Shown: positions 22,160 through 34,537, numbered from the stretch's first letter. The stretch: DNA of 64,000 bases from Tubulanus polymorphus (GCF_964204645.1 NC_134030.1:12821947-12885946); one strand, 5' to 3'. Notes: generated from the sequence alone by a model not told the origin. A program made the numbers and translations.

Positions 22160-23339
22160 AGAAGCTGGAAGACGATTTAATACAATTTCTCGTTGATTTG
22201 AAAATTTCTAAAATGGGGAGGGGGTACTGGGCAGACAGCCGTCAATTCTAAATTGAGCAACATTTTGGTTAATAGGCATATAACAACATGTATTCTCTGA
22301 CCTTGTAGAATTTTATGTATAGCTTAGGCCAAAACAAAATATATGTGTGGATACTATCGCCTCCAATTTTTTTGGGGAAGGTAGGTAGGAAAATTGTTTT
22401 ATTTTTTCAAAAACCTTTTATTTGAAAATGAATGGGGAACGCGCTAATGGGATAAACTTACGACATACTATAGCAAGAAAATTAACTTGCAAGTACCACT
22501 ATGACTAACTTCCAAGTATATGGCCTATGGAAGTAATGTATCAGTAATACCATCACCTCAAAAGTCAAAGAATGCGAAGGGTTTTTTTCATTGCTTATTC
22601 ATTATTTTCAGTCACAAAATAAGCAACGCTTAAAAACCTAAGAACCTTTACCAACAAATAAACAACATACATATTAATTCAAGAATTTTTTGATGTGTTA
22701 CTTGGTAATTATAAATCATCATCACCCTTGTTTACCTTTCATCAGTATCAAAATTTTGAAGCTGAAGAAATGTGTAAAACTACGATGTATTGTACCTAGG
22801 TCTCCAAACGTTAACAAAAAAAATATCTCTTAGTTATCAATAGGACTATTTATGGCCTGTTGAATCAGAGACTACGACACTGTAAAAAATATAAGCCTTA
22901 TTACAATTCAACAGAGACTAGACATAACAGACTGTCCAATGATTTATGATAGCATTTGGAGTGAAATTGGGCAACAGGTTCAATTTATGTTCGATAGATG
23001 GCGCTAGTAGTAGCTCAGCTGTCAAAATATGTGAGCTCACATGGCAGTCACATTCCGGTAATAATCCCTAAATTTCAAGACATAAAGATTGCAATCCCGG
23101 TCGATTTTGAAAAAGTTTTATCGATGACTTTTATATGTGTTGTGCATTTTCCGGATGTTTGAACATGAACAATGAAAAATGGTTACTCCAAAATTTTAGA
23201 TGACGAAAATTAAGCCAATAAAATAAAATGACTCGGCGTAATTCATTTAAATCGGTGGGGAGACCGTAACCACACATACATTTTGTTTTGGCCTTAAATA
23301 AAAATCAGCAAGTTTTAAGGAAAAACAGACAGGTATAAG
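22160..23339. other. Transposase intron 1, no further feature
   Basis: Interior of the 6.7-kb transposon between exon 1 (donor at 23351) and the family A insertion. No exon or repeat recognised. Confidence 0.4.
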
Positions 23340-23351
23340 TCAGCTACTTAC

Positions 23352-23997
23352 ATGATTGCCGTCTAACATCCACATGACATCGGTCAATAATGTGACGAAG
23401 TTATTCCCAATCGTCAATGATGATGCTGGCCAGCCTGGTCCACCCATGGTTTTAAAGACTAGCAACACATGATTAAACAGTTCATCTTTTTTGTTTCTTA
23501 TTGGATCAATCATCGGGGGCCAGGATTTTCTTGCAGCTGCAGCCATTAATGTCTGGAATGCATTCCGCTCTGCTGTACTGCTACTGGCCTTTTTTGTCTC
23601 CAAAGTATATTTTACATATATACCAAAGTCTTTTAAATCACTGATTACAGATGTCACAGGTATTGACTGGAAGTGACCTTCTAAGGTCCTAGAAATATCG
23701 GCTTTCAGTAAATCTGGACACTCTCTCTCTATATACTTCTCGTGAACGTCACGCATTTCTTCACTAACTGTCAAGTTTGAGTAAGGACCGGCCAACGCAT
23801 TTTCGAAAAGTTCCATCACTGTTGACTCTGGAGATACTTGTAGAATTGGCCAACGTAGTATTGGCTTCTTTTGGAATATTATTTGAACAGATAGCAACAT
23901 CTTGGACGCTATTACCACCACATTTTACCAAGAGAAATCGCTTCGAATAAGAATCACGCCAGAAATCAAGCTCCACAGCGACCTTGGCATTTGACAT
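23352..23997 (-). pseudogene. DDE-like transposase gene, exon 1, frame-shifted
   Basis: Begins at an ATG (23997; MSNAKVAVELDFWRD) and ends at AATCAT|GTAAGT (23351), phase 0. The N-terminal frame (to about 23870, ..AICSNNIPK) and the longer frame (from about 23870, KPILRWPILQVSPES.. to ..TDVMWMLDGNH) differ by one base at the run CCAAAAGAAG, so a single indel separates them. No known domain is recognised. With exons 2 and 3 the undamaged protein would have been roughly 1,120 residues. Confidence 0.55.
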
Positions 23998-24311
23998 TTA
24001 GGCCTACGGTAACCGACTCCGTTGATATGGGTTCGAGTCACCAGTGTGGTGCCGATGATATTTATGATATTTATATTTATATATCAACTTTTCTCGATAC
24101 GTTCATAGAGATATAAAATGATAAAAAGATGACGATATGCGTAATATAACGATGCGGGCGGGCGGATTTTAATTTTTATAAAAAACAAATTTATTTTCGA
24201 GCTATGATGCGGGAGGGCGGACTTTATTTTTATCGCTAATTTGCCGATGATTTTTCCGATGCGGGCGGGATTTCAAAATCATGAGAAACAAGACATCTTT
24301 TTTTTTGGCCT

Positions 24312-25780
24312 AAAATGAAATCTCCAAAATGCCGGTTTATGTCGTAATTATTTTTGTCTCAGGACCCAAAATAATGGCCTCGATTCAAATAGAGCACAAT
24401 TTCGATTCACCAATTAGCGCTTAGGAATTTCACTATGTAGTGTCAATTACTCCTCAAAAATTTCAAGGTAAAATCCAAGTTCATCACAATACCAAATAGC
24501 TCATTTGCTGTTTATTTCCATGCATTAAATGTTGTGTTATTCTGTAGTCAAGGCTTTCATATGATGTAAGATTTGATAAGGTGGGCCACCAAAATGGTGT
24601 CCTTTTGGCCCTCCTGAAATTAATCCGAACTTACTTGGATTTGAAGTGAGCGCTCAGATCTGTCATGTTCAAACTCGATATACTCGAGAAATGGAAATAG
24701 GAGGATGTTGATTTCTGTTTGGTATTTGAGGACTTAAGTGTGTAGTTTATTGTAAGCTATTGGGTTCAAATCCCACTATAACCGTTTTCGTGCAACATAC
24801 GAAAAAAGTGCCGGGCTCCTGAACAAGCTGCAACGCTCAATACATGTACTTAGCATGTAATTTACATACATAACTCAATCATTACTTAATTTGTTATGGA
24901 TCAGATATTAATAAGCTGTACAGGTAATAAGCCTAAAAACCCTTGAAAGCTCATGCATGTTAATCTTACAATATGTACAGATCAGTGAAATCATTCAGCT
25001 CATGAATAATCTGTATAGTTCATGAGTAGGAAGGAGTGTATCGGGAGTTAATCCAATAATTCAATACTCAGTTGATCCGAATCTGGGTGAAAGCTATTAG
25101 AGGGGTCATCTCTATTATGTTGCCAAGTATAATTTATTGGACATCATTCTTAGATACCTTAGGAAGTGTTCATAAATGTTGTACAAAAAGTATAAAGGGG
25201 GCATCGATCTTAATCACCCTCACTATATGTACCGGAATATCGATTGTGTATATCATCTAACTTAAACAATGGTTACCATAAAACTTATTACAGCCAACTG
25301 GTTAATCGGGTCAAGGTCTGTGTGTATATTGGTAAAATTATCGTTCGAAACCTCGTAGTCTTCCATGATATCGTGATATGAACGTAATCAAGACTAAGCT
25401 ATGCTAGCAATACCCCTCGGCCAAAGTATGAAGGCTCAACATATTTGAATTGAGACAATCCAATTGTAGGCTTAAGAGGAACAAGGTTCAAAATACCTAT
25501 TCCACACACAAATATTCCTTTGGTGGCTATCATTTATGACCTGAGCTTGAGTGCTAATGGGTTAAGAAACATCTTTGGAACTTAAATATTTAATGGGGAT
25601 TTCTGATGAATACAAAATAGAAAATAGTCAATCGATTGACAGGATCTAAGAAAATGTCATTTTTGGCATCAATCCAACATGCCACAAAAGGGAATATCTT
25701 TTTGGGATAAGAAATATGTTGGATGACAGCTGGTTACCAATGAAACATTTTCTAGATTGCTCAAGGTTGAATTAATATGT
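24312..25780. other. No feature identified
   Basis: Between the 6.7-kb transposon and the SINE. Low-GC, no exon or repeat that I can name. Confidence 0.4.
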
Positions 25781-26090
25781 GTCTTATATAGCGCTAAATC
25801 CAGCCAGGCTGCTCAGAGCGCTTTACATTTTTCGGTATTATTACCCCGGCCAATTTTATACTCTTACATGTATCATCTTTCATGTCATCTCTCCCTGGGG
25901 AGAAGTAACACCGAGCTGCTAACAAACGCTCAGGAGTCATCTATCAGGCCAGATACCCATTTACTCCTGGGTGGAGAGAGGCAATGAGGATGAGTGTCTT
26001 GCCCGAGGACACTACGGCAATGTACGGGGTTCGAACCCACGACCTGGCTTCCCAGAGCCGAACGTTCTAACCGCTCGGCCAGACCGCTCC
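25781..26090 (-). repeat. tRNA-derived SINE
   Basis: On the minus strand the head is tRNA-like: A box TGGCCGAGCGGTTAGAACG and B box GGTTCGAACCC at the correct spacing, but there is no 3' acceptor strand. It continues into a body with TGTCCTCGGGCAAGACACTC, CTCCACCCAGGAGTAAATGG and a tail with AAAGCGCTCTGAGCAGCC and AGCGCTATATAAGAC. This body arrangement is typical of invertebrate tRNA-headed SINEs. Just upstream, CTTAATCTGGAAGCGC is repeated twice (26091-26122). Confidence 0.85.
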
Positions 26091-27374
26091 TTAATCTGGA
26101 AGCGCACTTAATCTGGAAGCGCGAGGTGTGCACATTCATTACAATTTGCGTAGGGTTAATCATTCAGAAAAATAGAATTCATATTCAGCATGAATGAAAA
26201 TCGCGCCGGTACGTTAAAACAAATTGACCTAAAGTCTATGGCTCTACCAACTACTGTTTGCGCATTTACCACTAACTACCCTACCACGGTGTAATCTACC
26301 TATGCATCAAGGCCAATGGGTCTTTTGTTCATATAACCTATTTTATTTTTTAGGTGGACCTGTGGAAAGATAAATCGAATTGCGGCATCATTGTCAGTTT
26401 ATCGAACCCATGTGCAATTCCATTCAAGTAGGGAACTAGCTTTTGTAAGCTTTAAAGCGTCTTCACATTTGAATAAAGAAAATAATTATTTGGTGCATTT
26501 GTCTCAGATTTTATGCTGTTCGTATTGGACATATCTGAGATTAAGGTGGACCCAACTCAGCTATAAAGATACTGATTATTTTGTAAGATATCTTGTGTTG
26601 TCAGGCAACTGACATTTGATCTGTGTCAAGACATAATGGTAATGTAGATGCATAGCAGATTCTTGACACCATTGACTGTTCATATATCCCATGACAATGT
26701 TAACAAAACTTTATTGCATAGAGGTACTGGAATTGACAATCGCAAGGAGTTGGACGTCGAGTGCCGGAGGGGTGGGGCACAGACAGTAGAATAATTGCTG
26801 CATTGATATTCAGTTCAGAGAATATAACCTGGATGCCACCAGGGGCCATGGACAGAATGAATGAATGAATGAATGAATGAAAACTGCATACCGGTATATA
26901 CTGAAAAGGGGAAGTTTAGTAATGCAGGTGTCAATGAATGACCTGTCTGACCAGTAAGCCCTGTGAATCCGTCGCGAGGATACGTGAATCCTTCTTGTAT
27001 GCCTGTCATATTGAAAATAGAAATAATCGAATGCCTCACCCAGGGTCATTCAGTGACACCTGCAGGAGTCTGACAATAATATCATTGTATCCTTGTTACC
27101 AAAGTGTGATGTACAATTCAAAGCAAATAAATTCTGAAGAAATGTGTTTGTTTTATTTTTATCTATCCATATGCCACCAGGGGCTGTGAATAACATGGTT
27201 ATATACATATGCTTCATAATGATAGAGAGTTTCAAGGTCAATGGTTCTGTATATGTTCACCAGGGGGTGTTGAATATTGTATTTGCAGGCAGTCGCCAAG
27301 TGAGCATTGTACAATACTCCTGACAGTTTGCCATGGATTACTATCTTTGCAAAAACCTGAATTTATATGTTTTT
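26091..27374. other. No gene; one microsatellite and degenerate family A-like pieces
   Basis: A GAAT/GAATGAAT microsatellite lies at about 26854-26880. At 27170-27290 two blocks (GCCACCAGGGGCTGTGAATA and CACCAGGGGGTGTTGAATAT) look like diverged family A internal units. Confidence 0.5.
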
Positions 27375-27560
27375 AGCTCTCAAGCAGTGAGAGAGCTATT
27401 ACAAGCTTGTCGGCATTGTGTCGTGTGTGTTTACCGCAAAGCAAAGCGCACGAATTTTACTGTAATTGAATTAACGAAAGATCCGGGGGTTAAATACGCT
27501 GCAAAAATTGATCCGGCAATTTTGTATTCGAGATTATTTCACATTATATTGAGTTGATAG
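27375..27560 (+). mobile_element. Family B fragment, 5' end
   Basis: Starts AGCTCTCaagcagtGAGAGAGCTATTA, the family B 5' inverted motif, as at 8907. It fades after about 150 bp. Confidence 0.55.
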
Positions 27561-27831
27561 TGATAGAAGTTGATCACAATAATATTAAAAAGATTTTTGA
27601 ATAATGTTTTATTAATAAGTCGTACGGATAAATTTATTTTCCAAGGTGAATTGATATGCGGATGACTACATCAGTTGGTGTGAACGGGCACCTTTCACCC
27701 AAGGTAGTACCTTAGCGGTCTTAAATTCCTTGTTTTGTGCTAGGAAAGTCAGTGGAAGTCTTTAAATTTGAAAGGTATGCAGACAATGTCCTTGGGAGCC
27801 TTTAATTTTTCAGAGCCAACTGAAGGCAGGG

Positions 27832-29245
27832 TCTGAAACACGACCCCGGCCGCGGCCGCGGCCACACGTCTGAAACACGGTCCCGGCCGCGGCCGCACAC
27901 GTCTTAAACACGGCCGCGGCCGCTCTTTTTTTCGTTTAAATGGTCAAATGAAAGAAAAAAGAGATTTTCTACTATCTATCTCTCTCTATATAGACTATTT
28001 CACTTTTGAACGGTTAAGCTTCAATCGACTCAACCAAACCAGATGCCTATCTATCTACCCTTTTGCTTTGCGAGGAGCTATAATCAAATTTTGATAAAAT
28101 AATACATTTAGTTAGTATGAGTTTTTTTTATGTAGTGGCTATAAAATCAGTGGGAAGGCAGGAATCTGGGCCCCAGGACCACCCCCTAAATCTGCCACTG
28201 GAAAAAAGGCTTCATGGAGAATCAGATGACACTATAGACAAGAGGCTATATATTGACATAACATGCTAAACCTAAGATCCATAAACTTGAGATCCCCAAA
28301 TAGGGCCTATAGTTATTTTATCATACTTGAATGAATCCTTAATATTACGTTTGCCAGACTGGCGGAGATGTTTTACAGTCTTTTGGGTTTGTTTGCGTGA
28401 AAGTAAGATTTAAGCAAAATCACCCTAAAAGGTTTGAATGCGTTTCTATGAAATGTTTCATAGTTTACAAATTAGCAAGTCGCCTTAAAATCAAGATTGT
28501 CGATTTTCTCTAAAGTTAGTTTTATCTATCTCCAGGTGACCACTCTTGATTCGCCAAGACAACAGTCTCTTTTAATCGATTTTATTCAACTAAGAAACCC
28601 CTGAGATAACGCTCCGCGTTATAGCATTACAAGTTCCACACGTAATTTACAGGCTCCTTTCATTAATTTTTCAAATTTTTTATGCATACATGCAGTATTT
28701 ATGTTAATCTGACCATGGTAGTTGACAGACCGCACGAAGAAGCGGCTCAATATTTCAGGGGCCTTAGGCTTTTTTTTTGGTTCTCAGGTTAAGTAAAGAC
28801 CTGCATTGAGAGTGCATTACTTTGTGCCAACAAATCAACTTTTCTACCTTAAATGTATCACCCACACAATACCCGAAAAGCTCGTATGGATAATTTACTT
28901 TGGGGAAACTGAGTTATTTACCTCCTTCGACTGGTGATTCTAATTTGGGTGAGAGTATGTTGTTGAATATTATGTATTGATCACTAGTTGATCATTGTGG
29001 GATAAAATGAACACTATTGTTTGTTTGTCCATTTTCTTAAAATCATAGCAGATAGGCATCTGGTTTGGGGCAAAATGACAGAGTCGATTGAAGCTTAAAC
29101 CGTTCAAAGTCTATATTTGGACTTTTGATAGATAGTAGAAAATCTCTTTTTTCTTTCATTTGACCATTTAAATGAAAACAAAGAGCGGCCGCGGCCGTGT
29201 TTAAGACGTGTGCGGCCGCGGCCGGGACCGTGTTTCAGACCCTAC
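27832..29245. mobile_element. 1.4-kb element with long GC-rich inverted repeats
   Basis: Termini AGGGTCTGAAACACG (27832) and its complement CGTGTTTCAGACCCT (29245) begin inverted repeats of roughly 200-230 bp. They include GGCCGCGGCCGCGGCC tracts, the ACGTCTTAAACACGGCC block, TTTAAATGGTCAAATGAAAG and, further in, AAGCTTCAATCGACTC. Several NotI sites (GCGGCCGC) sit inside otherwise AT-rich DNA. The centre has no open frame, so this is a MITE- or foldback-type element. I could not fix a target duplication. Confidence 0.75.
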
Positions 29246-30811
29246 CATCGGAAGGAATTTTTCAGTGGCTAGGCTTACGTCTTAAGGGTGGTCTGGGGCC
29301 CTCCCTTAGAAAAATTTTGAAAATTCAATCACCGGAGATGCGTTTTGGGACCATTTCACGGTCTCATTCACAGAAGCACGAGAAGTCGTGAGCCAACCAC
29401 CTAGTACAGAGAACGACGAGCTGCTACGCGGTACAGCGTGCTTTAAAAAAAATTTTTGTTAAGCAAAAAAGTGGCCAAGGCCGCCCCTGCCGCCCCTGTT
29501 CCGACGGCCCTGTTTTTACAGTTAGACCAAAATAATTGCCAAGTTGTATGGCAGTGTGGTGTGCGTTTATTCATTTACTGCAGACGTATTGCGTGGCAAC
29601 AGTCGGCGTCTTAGCCATACTATGCGAAGCACGCAAGCGTTGTCAGAACTCAGTCAGTGTCTCACACTGCACACACTACAGTAACAGCATAGGCTCGTAT
29701 TGCCGTGAATACGCTTGTTTTTCATACAGTGAAATAGGTTTTTTTTGAATGAAATAAACTTTATCATAGATTTTCATCTAAGTTATTATCAGTCCAATTG
29801 CTTTTAAAAAGTCCTTGAAAGTTATATACATTGGTCTGTCCATCTTTTTGTAATATAACAGGCCATAACAAATTGATCTGACGTATTCGCCTGTTGTGAT
29901 ATTTTTGCTATTTTATACGATTCGGGACAAAACATTTGGTAGTAGCCCAATTTGATCTTGTCTAGCTGTTTGCCTGTGTATATAGTTTGCACTGCGATAC
30001 GTGAATGGCTACTACCTTGTAAAATGAGAGCATCAATGGGCTAGGAAGGCCTCAGTTCTCTGGCTTGAATTCACGCCCAGCACGACTGTAGAATTGATGT
30101 ATCTTGTGTGTACCTGTAACTCTGCCACTCATAAAGGATCGAAAAATTAATTGTTGAATTCTATAAAAAGTGTTATGGTCGATAAACCAAATTAAATCAA
30201 ATGCTTTTTTTTCCGTGCCTGGATTACTCGGCAGATGCCTATCCCCATTCCAAGTGCCCCCATCCGCCATAGCTGTCCCCCATCATATCAAGAGCCTATT
30301 GCGACTCGTGCCAGATCTGTCATACTAGTCATACACGAGTGTCGTCAGTAACAAAGGTCAATAGGGGCGATCCTCGCATTTAGTTAAATGGGTTTGATAC
30401 AGCAGAAAAACTTGAGAAGAGTGTTCGGGCACCAATGACCCGAGCCAGATCATCTTTTTGTCGACCGAATATTGCGGTGGCCTGGTAAACTCCGACGTCT
30501 AATCTTTAATAAAGTGGACATAAAGTGAAGAGCGTTGACAATAACAACACAAGAGCTAGGAAGAGTGAGTGATATAGAAGTCTGAGACATAGTGTCAAAT
30601 GATACACGATGAATGATGTCGTTTATTTACGACAGCGCGCCAAATTGAAAATGTTGGTGTTTTCAGATACGAGATTGGTGATGTTGCGCAGGAGTGGCAA
30701 CAACTACTTGTTGGGCTTTGAAATCTTTGCCGCTTCACAACAATTTGGCGCGGGATGGTCTCAGCTTGAATGGCGAGCCATCATATTCCATGGTTTTTAT
30801 AAAAAACATTT
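29246..30811. other. No feature identified
   Basis: No exon, RNA gene or repeat recognised; short open frames only. Confidence 0.4.
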
Positions 30812-30864
30812 TTAACCCTCAACCCAGTGACCCGCGGCTTAAACCACTCGGCCACTGCGCCTCT
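30812..30864 (-). repeat. tRNA-like fragment, probably SINE head
   Basis: Reads GAGGCGCAGTGGCCGAGTGG TTTAAGCCGCGGGTCACTGG GTTGAGGG on the minus strand: an A-box-like segment with a corrupted B box and no complete cloverleaf. Not a functional tRNA. Confidence 0.45.
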
Positions 30865-30869
30865 CATAT

Positions 30870-31411
30870 TCCATGGTTGGCTGCATACACTCTACACGCG
30901 GCGCAAACATACAATTCTGTAGGAGTATCGCAGTATTGGAAGGCAGTGCCATGCTCCCTCCAATGGTATTGGAGGGTCACATTGTAAACTGCAGGTTGAG
31001 GCGGAGCCTTCCTCTTCATGTCGCACTTGCAACACATGTTGACCGAAACCGATGCTCACCAGGTCATTTGTACTGATGATCAGGGAGGCCATTGGCTAGG
31101 TCGAAGAGCCATTGTTGCTGTTGCATTGTCTTTGGTGCTGGCCTCACCACTGGTGATCCGGAGGAGTACCCCTCACAACGAAATCAAAGTTTTCCGGTAT
31201 ATCCAGCCCGGCAGCCAGCGGCGACCTTGATCGTATCTTACGAGCGAGCTCGTTCTGTTGTTCGATATTCCTGCGGATCTCCATCCTGATATTCGCTTGT
31301 TGCGCGAGAAAACTTTCATCCAGGTTCTACTCTCCTGGAGGCGGTCCTTTTTCTCGACATTGGCATTGACTGATCTGCCTCTGGGTGGGTGCGTCGATTT
31401 TTCTCCTCGGT
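30870..31411 (-). other. Degenerate coding-like segment, unidentified
   Basis: GC-richer than its surroundings. Minus-strand frames carry stretches such as NIRMEIRRNIEQQNELARK and a cysteine pair (CCKCDMKRK) that look like decayed protein sequence, broken by stops. I cannot assign a family. It ends at the hairpin that begins the AT-rich region. Confidence 0.25.
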
Positions 31412-31496
31412 AGTAATAGGGAATATGTTGTTTCAGGCCAAAGGTCGAAAGGTCGACCTTCAACCTTTAACCTGAAACAACATATTCCCTATTACT
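31412..31496. repeat. Perfect 26-bp inverted repeat (hairpin)
   Basis: Arms AGTAATAGGGAATATGTTGT TTCAGG (31412-31437) and the exact complement (31471-31496), loop 33 bp, with an inner palindrome AAGGTCGACCTT. It sits exactly at the change from ~48 % GC DNA to very AT-rich DNA, as an element end would. Confidence 0.85.
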
Positions 31497-31555
31497 CTTA
31501 AAATACTCATCTAATAACTTCTAAAATCAATTTTGATAGAAAATATGTTATTAAA

Positions 31556-31708
31556 ATGGAGAGTAAACAAATACACACTGAATTCTTAGATAGAATTAAA
31601 GATAATACATATGTAAAATCTGTAGATTATAAATTTAAGAAGTTAGCAGAATTAACAATTCATAAGAAATATCTAATTACAAATATTGATACAGTTACTA
31701 ACCAATAA
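31556..31708 (+). CDS. Short AT-rich open frame, possible N-terminal part of a small DNA-binding protein
   Basis: 50 codons from ATG at 31556 to TAA at 31706-31708. It is lysine-rich, with KKYLITNIDTVTNQ at the end. The lost continuation resembles, in theme, the minus-strand frame at 41472-41266, which begins with a KSV..LEYEG strand and contains KTYLP-like FRTYLPDRF. The two halves may derive from one kind of small protein whose pattern (..Y.I......T.YG.....L......LP.RF) I associate with single-strand-binding-type proteins of invertebrate mobile or viral elements. This is inference and weak. Confidence 0.3.
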   Translation: MESKQIHTEFLDRIKDNTYVKSVDYKFKKLAELTIHKKYLITNIDTVTNQ

Positions 31709-31798
31709 GGCTAAAAAAATATTTTGAAGCATAAGGTTTCCGCGAACTCTAACTCTTTTTCAAATTTAAATTTATTTTAATAAAAATTTAATATATAA

Positions 31799-33016
31799 AT
31801 GTGCTCAAGATTAATTAAAGTTACCGCGAAAGACATGAGTAATAAATATATAAATTCAATATTATATTATTTAACTGCTAATAATAATTTAGCTGATATT
31901 TCAGGGGTAAACATAAATATTATACATAAGTATTATAAATCGGATAATAATGAATTAATTGAAATGTCAGATATATTTTGCGATAATACATGTATAATGC
32001 TATATAAAATCATGTTAGAAAAGGAAATTATTAAAGGAAATAGGACAACTTTTCTTAACGTTAATCAGAGAAAGATAACACATTATGAAATTAAGGAATG
32101 TTTTAATCAAGGAAATATCATATTGGATAACTTAGCTTTAAAAATTACACGTGTTTTAACAATTCATGATGATAATTCAAAGTCATATATCTTAAGTAGA
32201 ATTAATCAAGAATTAAAATTAACAGATTATATAGCAGTATTTAAAATTTCATTATGCAATCAAAATTTAAATGAATTAATTCAGAAAATGGATACTATTG
32301 AAAAATTATTGAATGGAAAAATTACAATATATTAGATGTAGATGTTACACAAGATTTTAAAGGATCCTTTAATTCAGATGAAATAAAATCAATGTTCGAA
32401 AATAGAAAATATAAAGTTCTAAAAGAATTCTCCAATAGTTGTGTTTCAGCATTACATAAGGATGATAAAATAAAGATTTATAATAAAACAGCATGTCAAT
32501 TCAAATCTCCTGGTGTAAATATAAATTTCGGTTCAAATTTAATGAGTTACATAAATTGCTATCAAGAAAGGTAGAAAGAATCATTTGAAAAATCAATTGA
32601 AACAGGATTAATTAGAATTGAAATAAGAAGTATTTCATTTGAAAAAGGATTAAAAATGATGGAGAAAAATTAAACAATACTTAAAAAAAGAAAATATTTA
32701 CTATTCACCTGCATATTTACAACTTAAATGATTATTTGATGAGGTTCAACAGACTGTATGCATTTATGATTTGACTGAAAAATGCTTTTATTTCTGTTAT
32801 TACGGCGATTTATTAGCAAGAAAATTTATAGGATATAAATCTAGGATTAGTAAAAATATTGAAGAGTCCTCCTTTTTACTCATTTTATCAATGTTTACAA
32901 TCAAGAATATCCCATGTTTATACCTCACAATTAATCAAAATGATGATAAATCAGAATTCATTATTGAAGCAAAAAAATATATTAAAACTGAAGGAGCCTG
33001 TTATATCTTCAACTAA
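31799..33016 (+). pseudogene. AT-rich broken gene, possible rolling-circle replication initiator relic
   Basis: Three open stretches in sequence (31799-32335, 32392-32574, 32771-33016), in frames 2, 1 and 2, separated by indels and stops, read as one decayed protein of roughly 400 residues. Visible motifs: LDVDVTQDFKGSF at about 32331-32370, then KIKIYNK at about 32469-32490, then LIRIEIRSISFEKG at about 32608-32650. The order acidic D-x-T-x-D-F, YNK, R-x-E resembles replication initiator proteins of rolling-circle type, which is why I suggest that role; no His-hydrophobe-His motif is evident. Base composition (~25 % GC) and codon use differ sharply from the neighbours. Family uncertain. Confidence 0.3.
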
Positions 33017-34098
33017 TTCAATGTTTACAGTATTAAATAAATTAATATTTAGATTTAAATTACATGAAACAGGAATTAGATTTACAACTTTAAAAAAGAG
33101 GTACAATATCAAATCTAAACAATATCTAAATCCTTTTTATAAATTAGATGCACTTGATATTGAAGAAGATTTTGATATAAAATTATTATCTAAAAGTGAA
33201 TTTAAAAGATTAGAAGAAATGAAAGAAATTAAACAATTTCAAGAAGATATCGATGAAAATAGAAATAAAATTTGTTATGAATTCAAGCAACAATTAGGTC
33301 TCGATAATGAATTATTTGAGACAGAATTTAAAAAACTTGAAATAATTCCTGAAGTAAAATTAAATGATAATTCTCCTAAAATATCTGGAATTGAAAATAA
33401 TACAATTTTCGAAATTAGAGGCTTTTCAACTTAATGTAAATGTTTAACAGATCTTTATTTCAATTATATTTTAACAGATCAAGGCTTATTTGAAACTACT
33501 ACTGATTTAAGAATTACTGATTAAAACATTACAATTAGATGTATTAAATGGTATTTATTTTGAATTGTCTTCGATAGAAAACACAATAAGAAAGTTACAA
33601 ATAGGTGTTCATAGCCCTGATAAACACTTTATTTTATCAAAATTAGAAAAAACTATTTTCCAAGTTAAGAAAATAACACACAATCATTTTGAAATAATTG
33701 ATAAAATGGATTTTGAATTGATGAAAAAGTATACTGAATATTTAAAGATTAATTCAAATGATTTCATTAATGTATGTGATATACGTAAAGAATCTGATTA
33801 TTCAAGAAAAATGAAACTTAACAATATGAAAATTAAGCAATGCGAATGCTTAGAACTGTTGAAAGATAATTCTGAATATAATATTGATTTCATTAATCCT
33901 AGATATTTTAGAAATAAATTACACCATCTAATTTTAATTCATAATGATGAAAATATTTACATATCAAATGAATTTTTCGATAAAGAAATGATAAAGAATA
34001 ATACTACAGAATATCAGGTGATAAAATTGATAACACACAAGCAAAAATATAATTCTCGGCGGCATAGAGAATTAGTAGTGAGTTTAATTGTTATTTGA
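33008..34098 (+). pseudogene. AT-rich broken open frames, unidentified
   Basis: Two stretches: about 33008-33434 (lysine/glutamate-rich, with RFTTLKKRYNIKSKQYLNPF and a likely coiled segment EEMKEIKQFQEDIDENRN) and 33565-34098 (177 residues, with CDIRKESDYSRKMK). They follow the preceding relic on the same strand with the same composition, so they probably belong to the same element. No domain recognised. Confidence 0.3.
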
Positions 34099-34537
34099 TT
34101 TGAAACATATAAAAGTTTAATATTTTAAAAATGATTATAAAATATTAAATATTTATCAATTTTTTAGTTTTTTTCTTAAATTATAAATGGATGGTTTTAT
34201 TTTCAACTGGGAAAAGTGATTTGAAACATTATTGGTACACGAATTTGGTACATTTAGTCTTCCGACATTAAGTCTTTGTACATTTAGTTTCCATCCAATT
34301 AGTCTTCTGACAATTAGTCTTCCAAATTGGGACATTTAGTCTTCCTTCGTAGGTACGGTAGGTACAGTAGGGAGGTACAGTTAGTGGAAGCCTGAAACCT
34401 GGGGTTTATTATCTTAAAATACTGATAATATGGCTGAATTCTCTTCACATTTTCTTGTTACCAAAAATATATCTGAGGACAACAATAGATTAGTTGCTCT
34501 TTAGGAACTGCATAATTTGATAAGCTAGCGGGAACAA

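Larger units (their letters stand above)
17593..24311 (-). mobile_element. 6.7-kb DNA transposon with DDE-like three-exon gene
   Basis: Terminal inverted repeats GGCCAAAAAAAAAGATGCCT TGTTTCTCAT (17594-17623) and the complement ending TTTTTTTTTGGCC (24281-24310) differ at one base. TAA stands immediately outside both ends (17591-17593 and 24311-24313), consistent with a 3-bp target duplication. Both ends carry subterminal GATGCGGGAGG / GCGGGCGG repeats with TTTTTATTTTTAT spacers (17650-17825; 24150-24270). A single minus-strand gene fills the interior. TWA duplications and GG-starting ends are known for PIF/Harbinger elements, but the protein is not a Harbinger transposase that I recognise, so the superfamily is left open. 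Confidence 0.75.

Noticed and set aside
26027-26090. tRNA gene on the minus strand
   Set aside because: A and B boxes are good but there is no paired acceptor stem at the 3' side, and it runs into a typical SINE body and tail.
31500-34150. Bacterial or mitochondrial contamination joined in assembly
   Set aside because: The AT-rich stretch is decayed by frameshifts, is bordered by host transposons on one side and has a matching minus-strand counterpart at 40.5-41.5 kb, so it behaves as integrated DNA. A read-depth check would still be useful.
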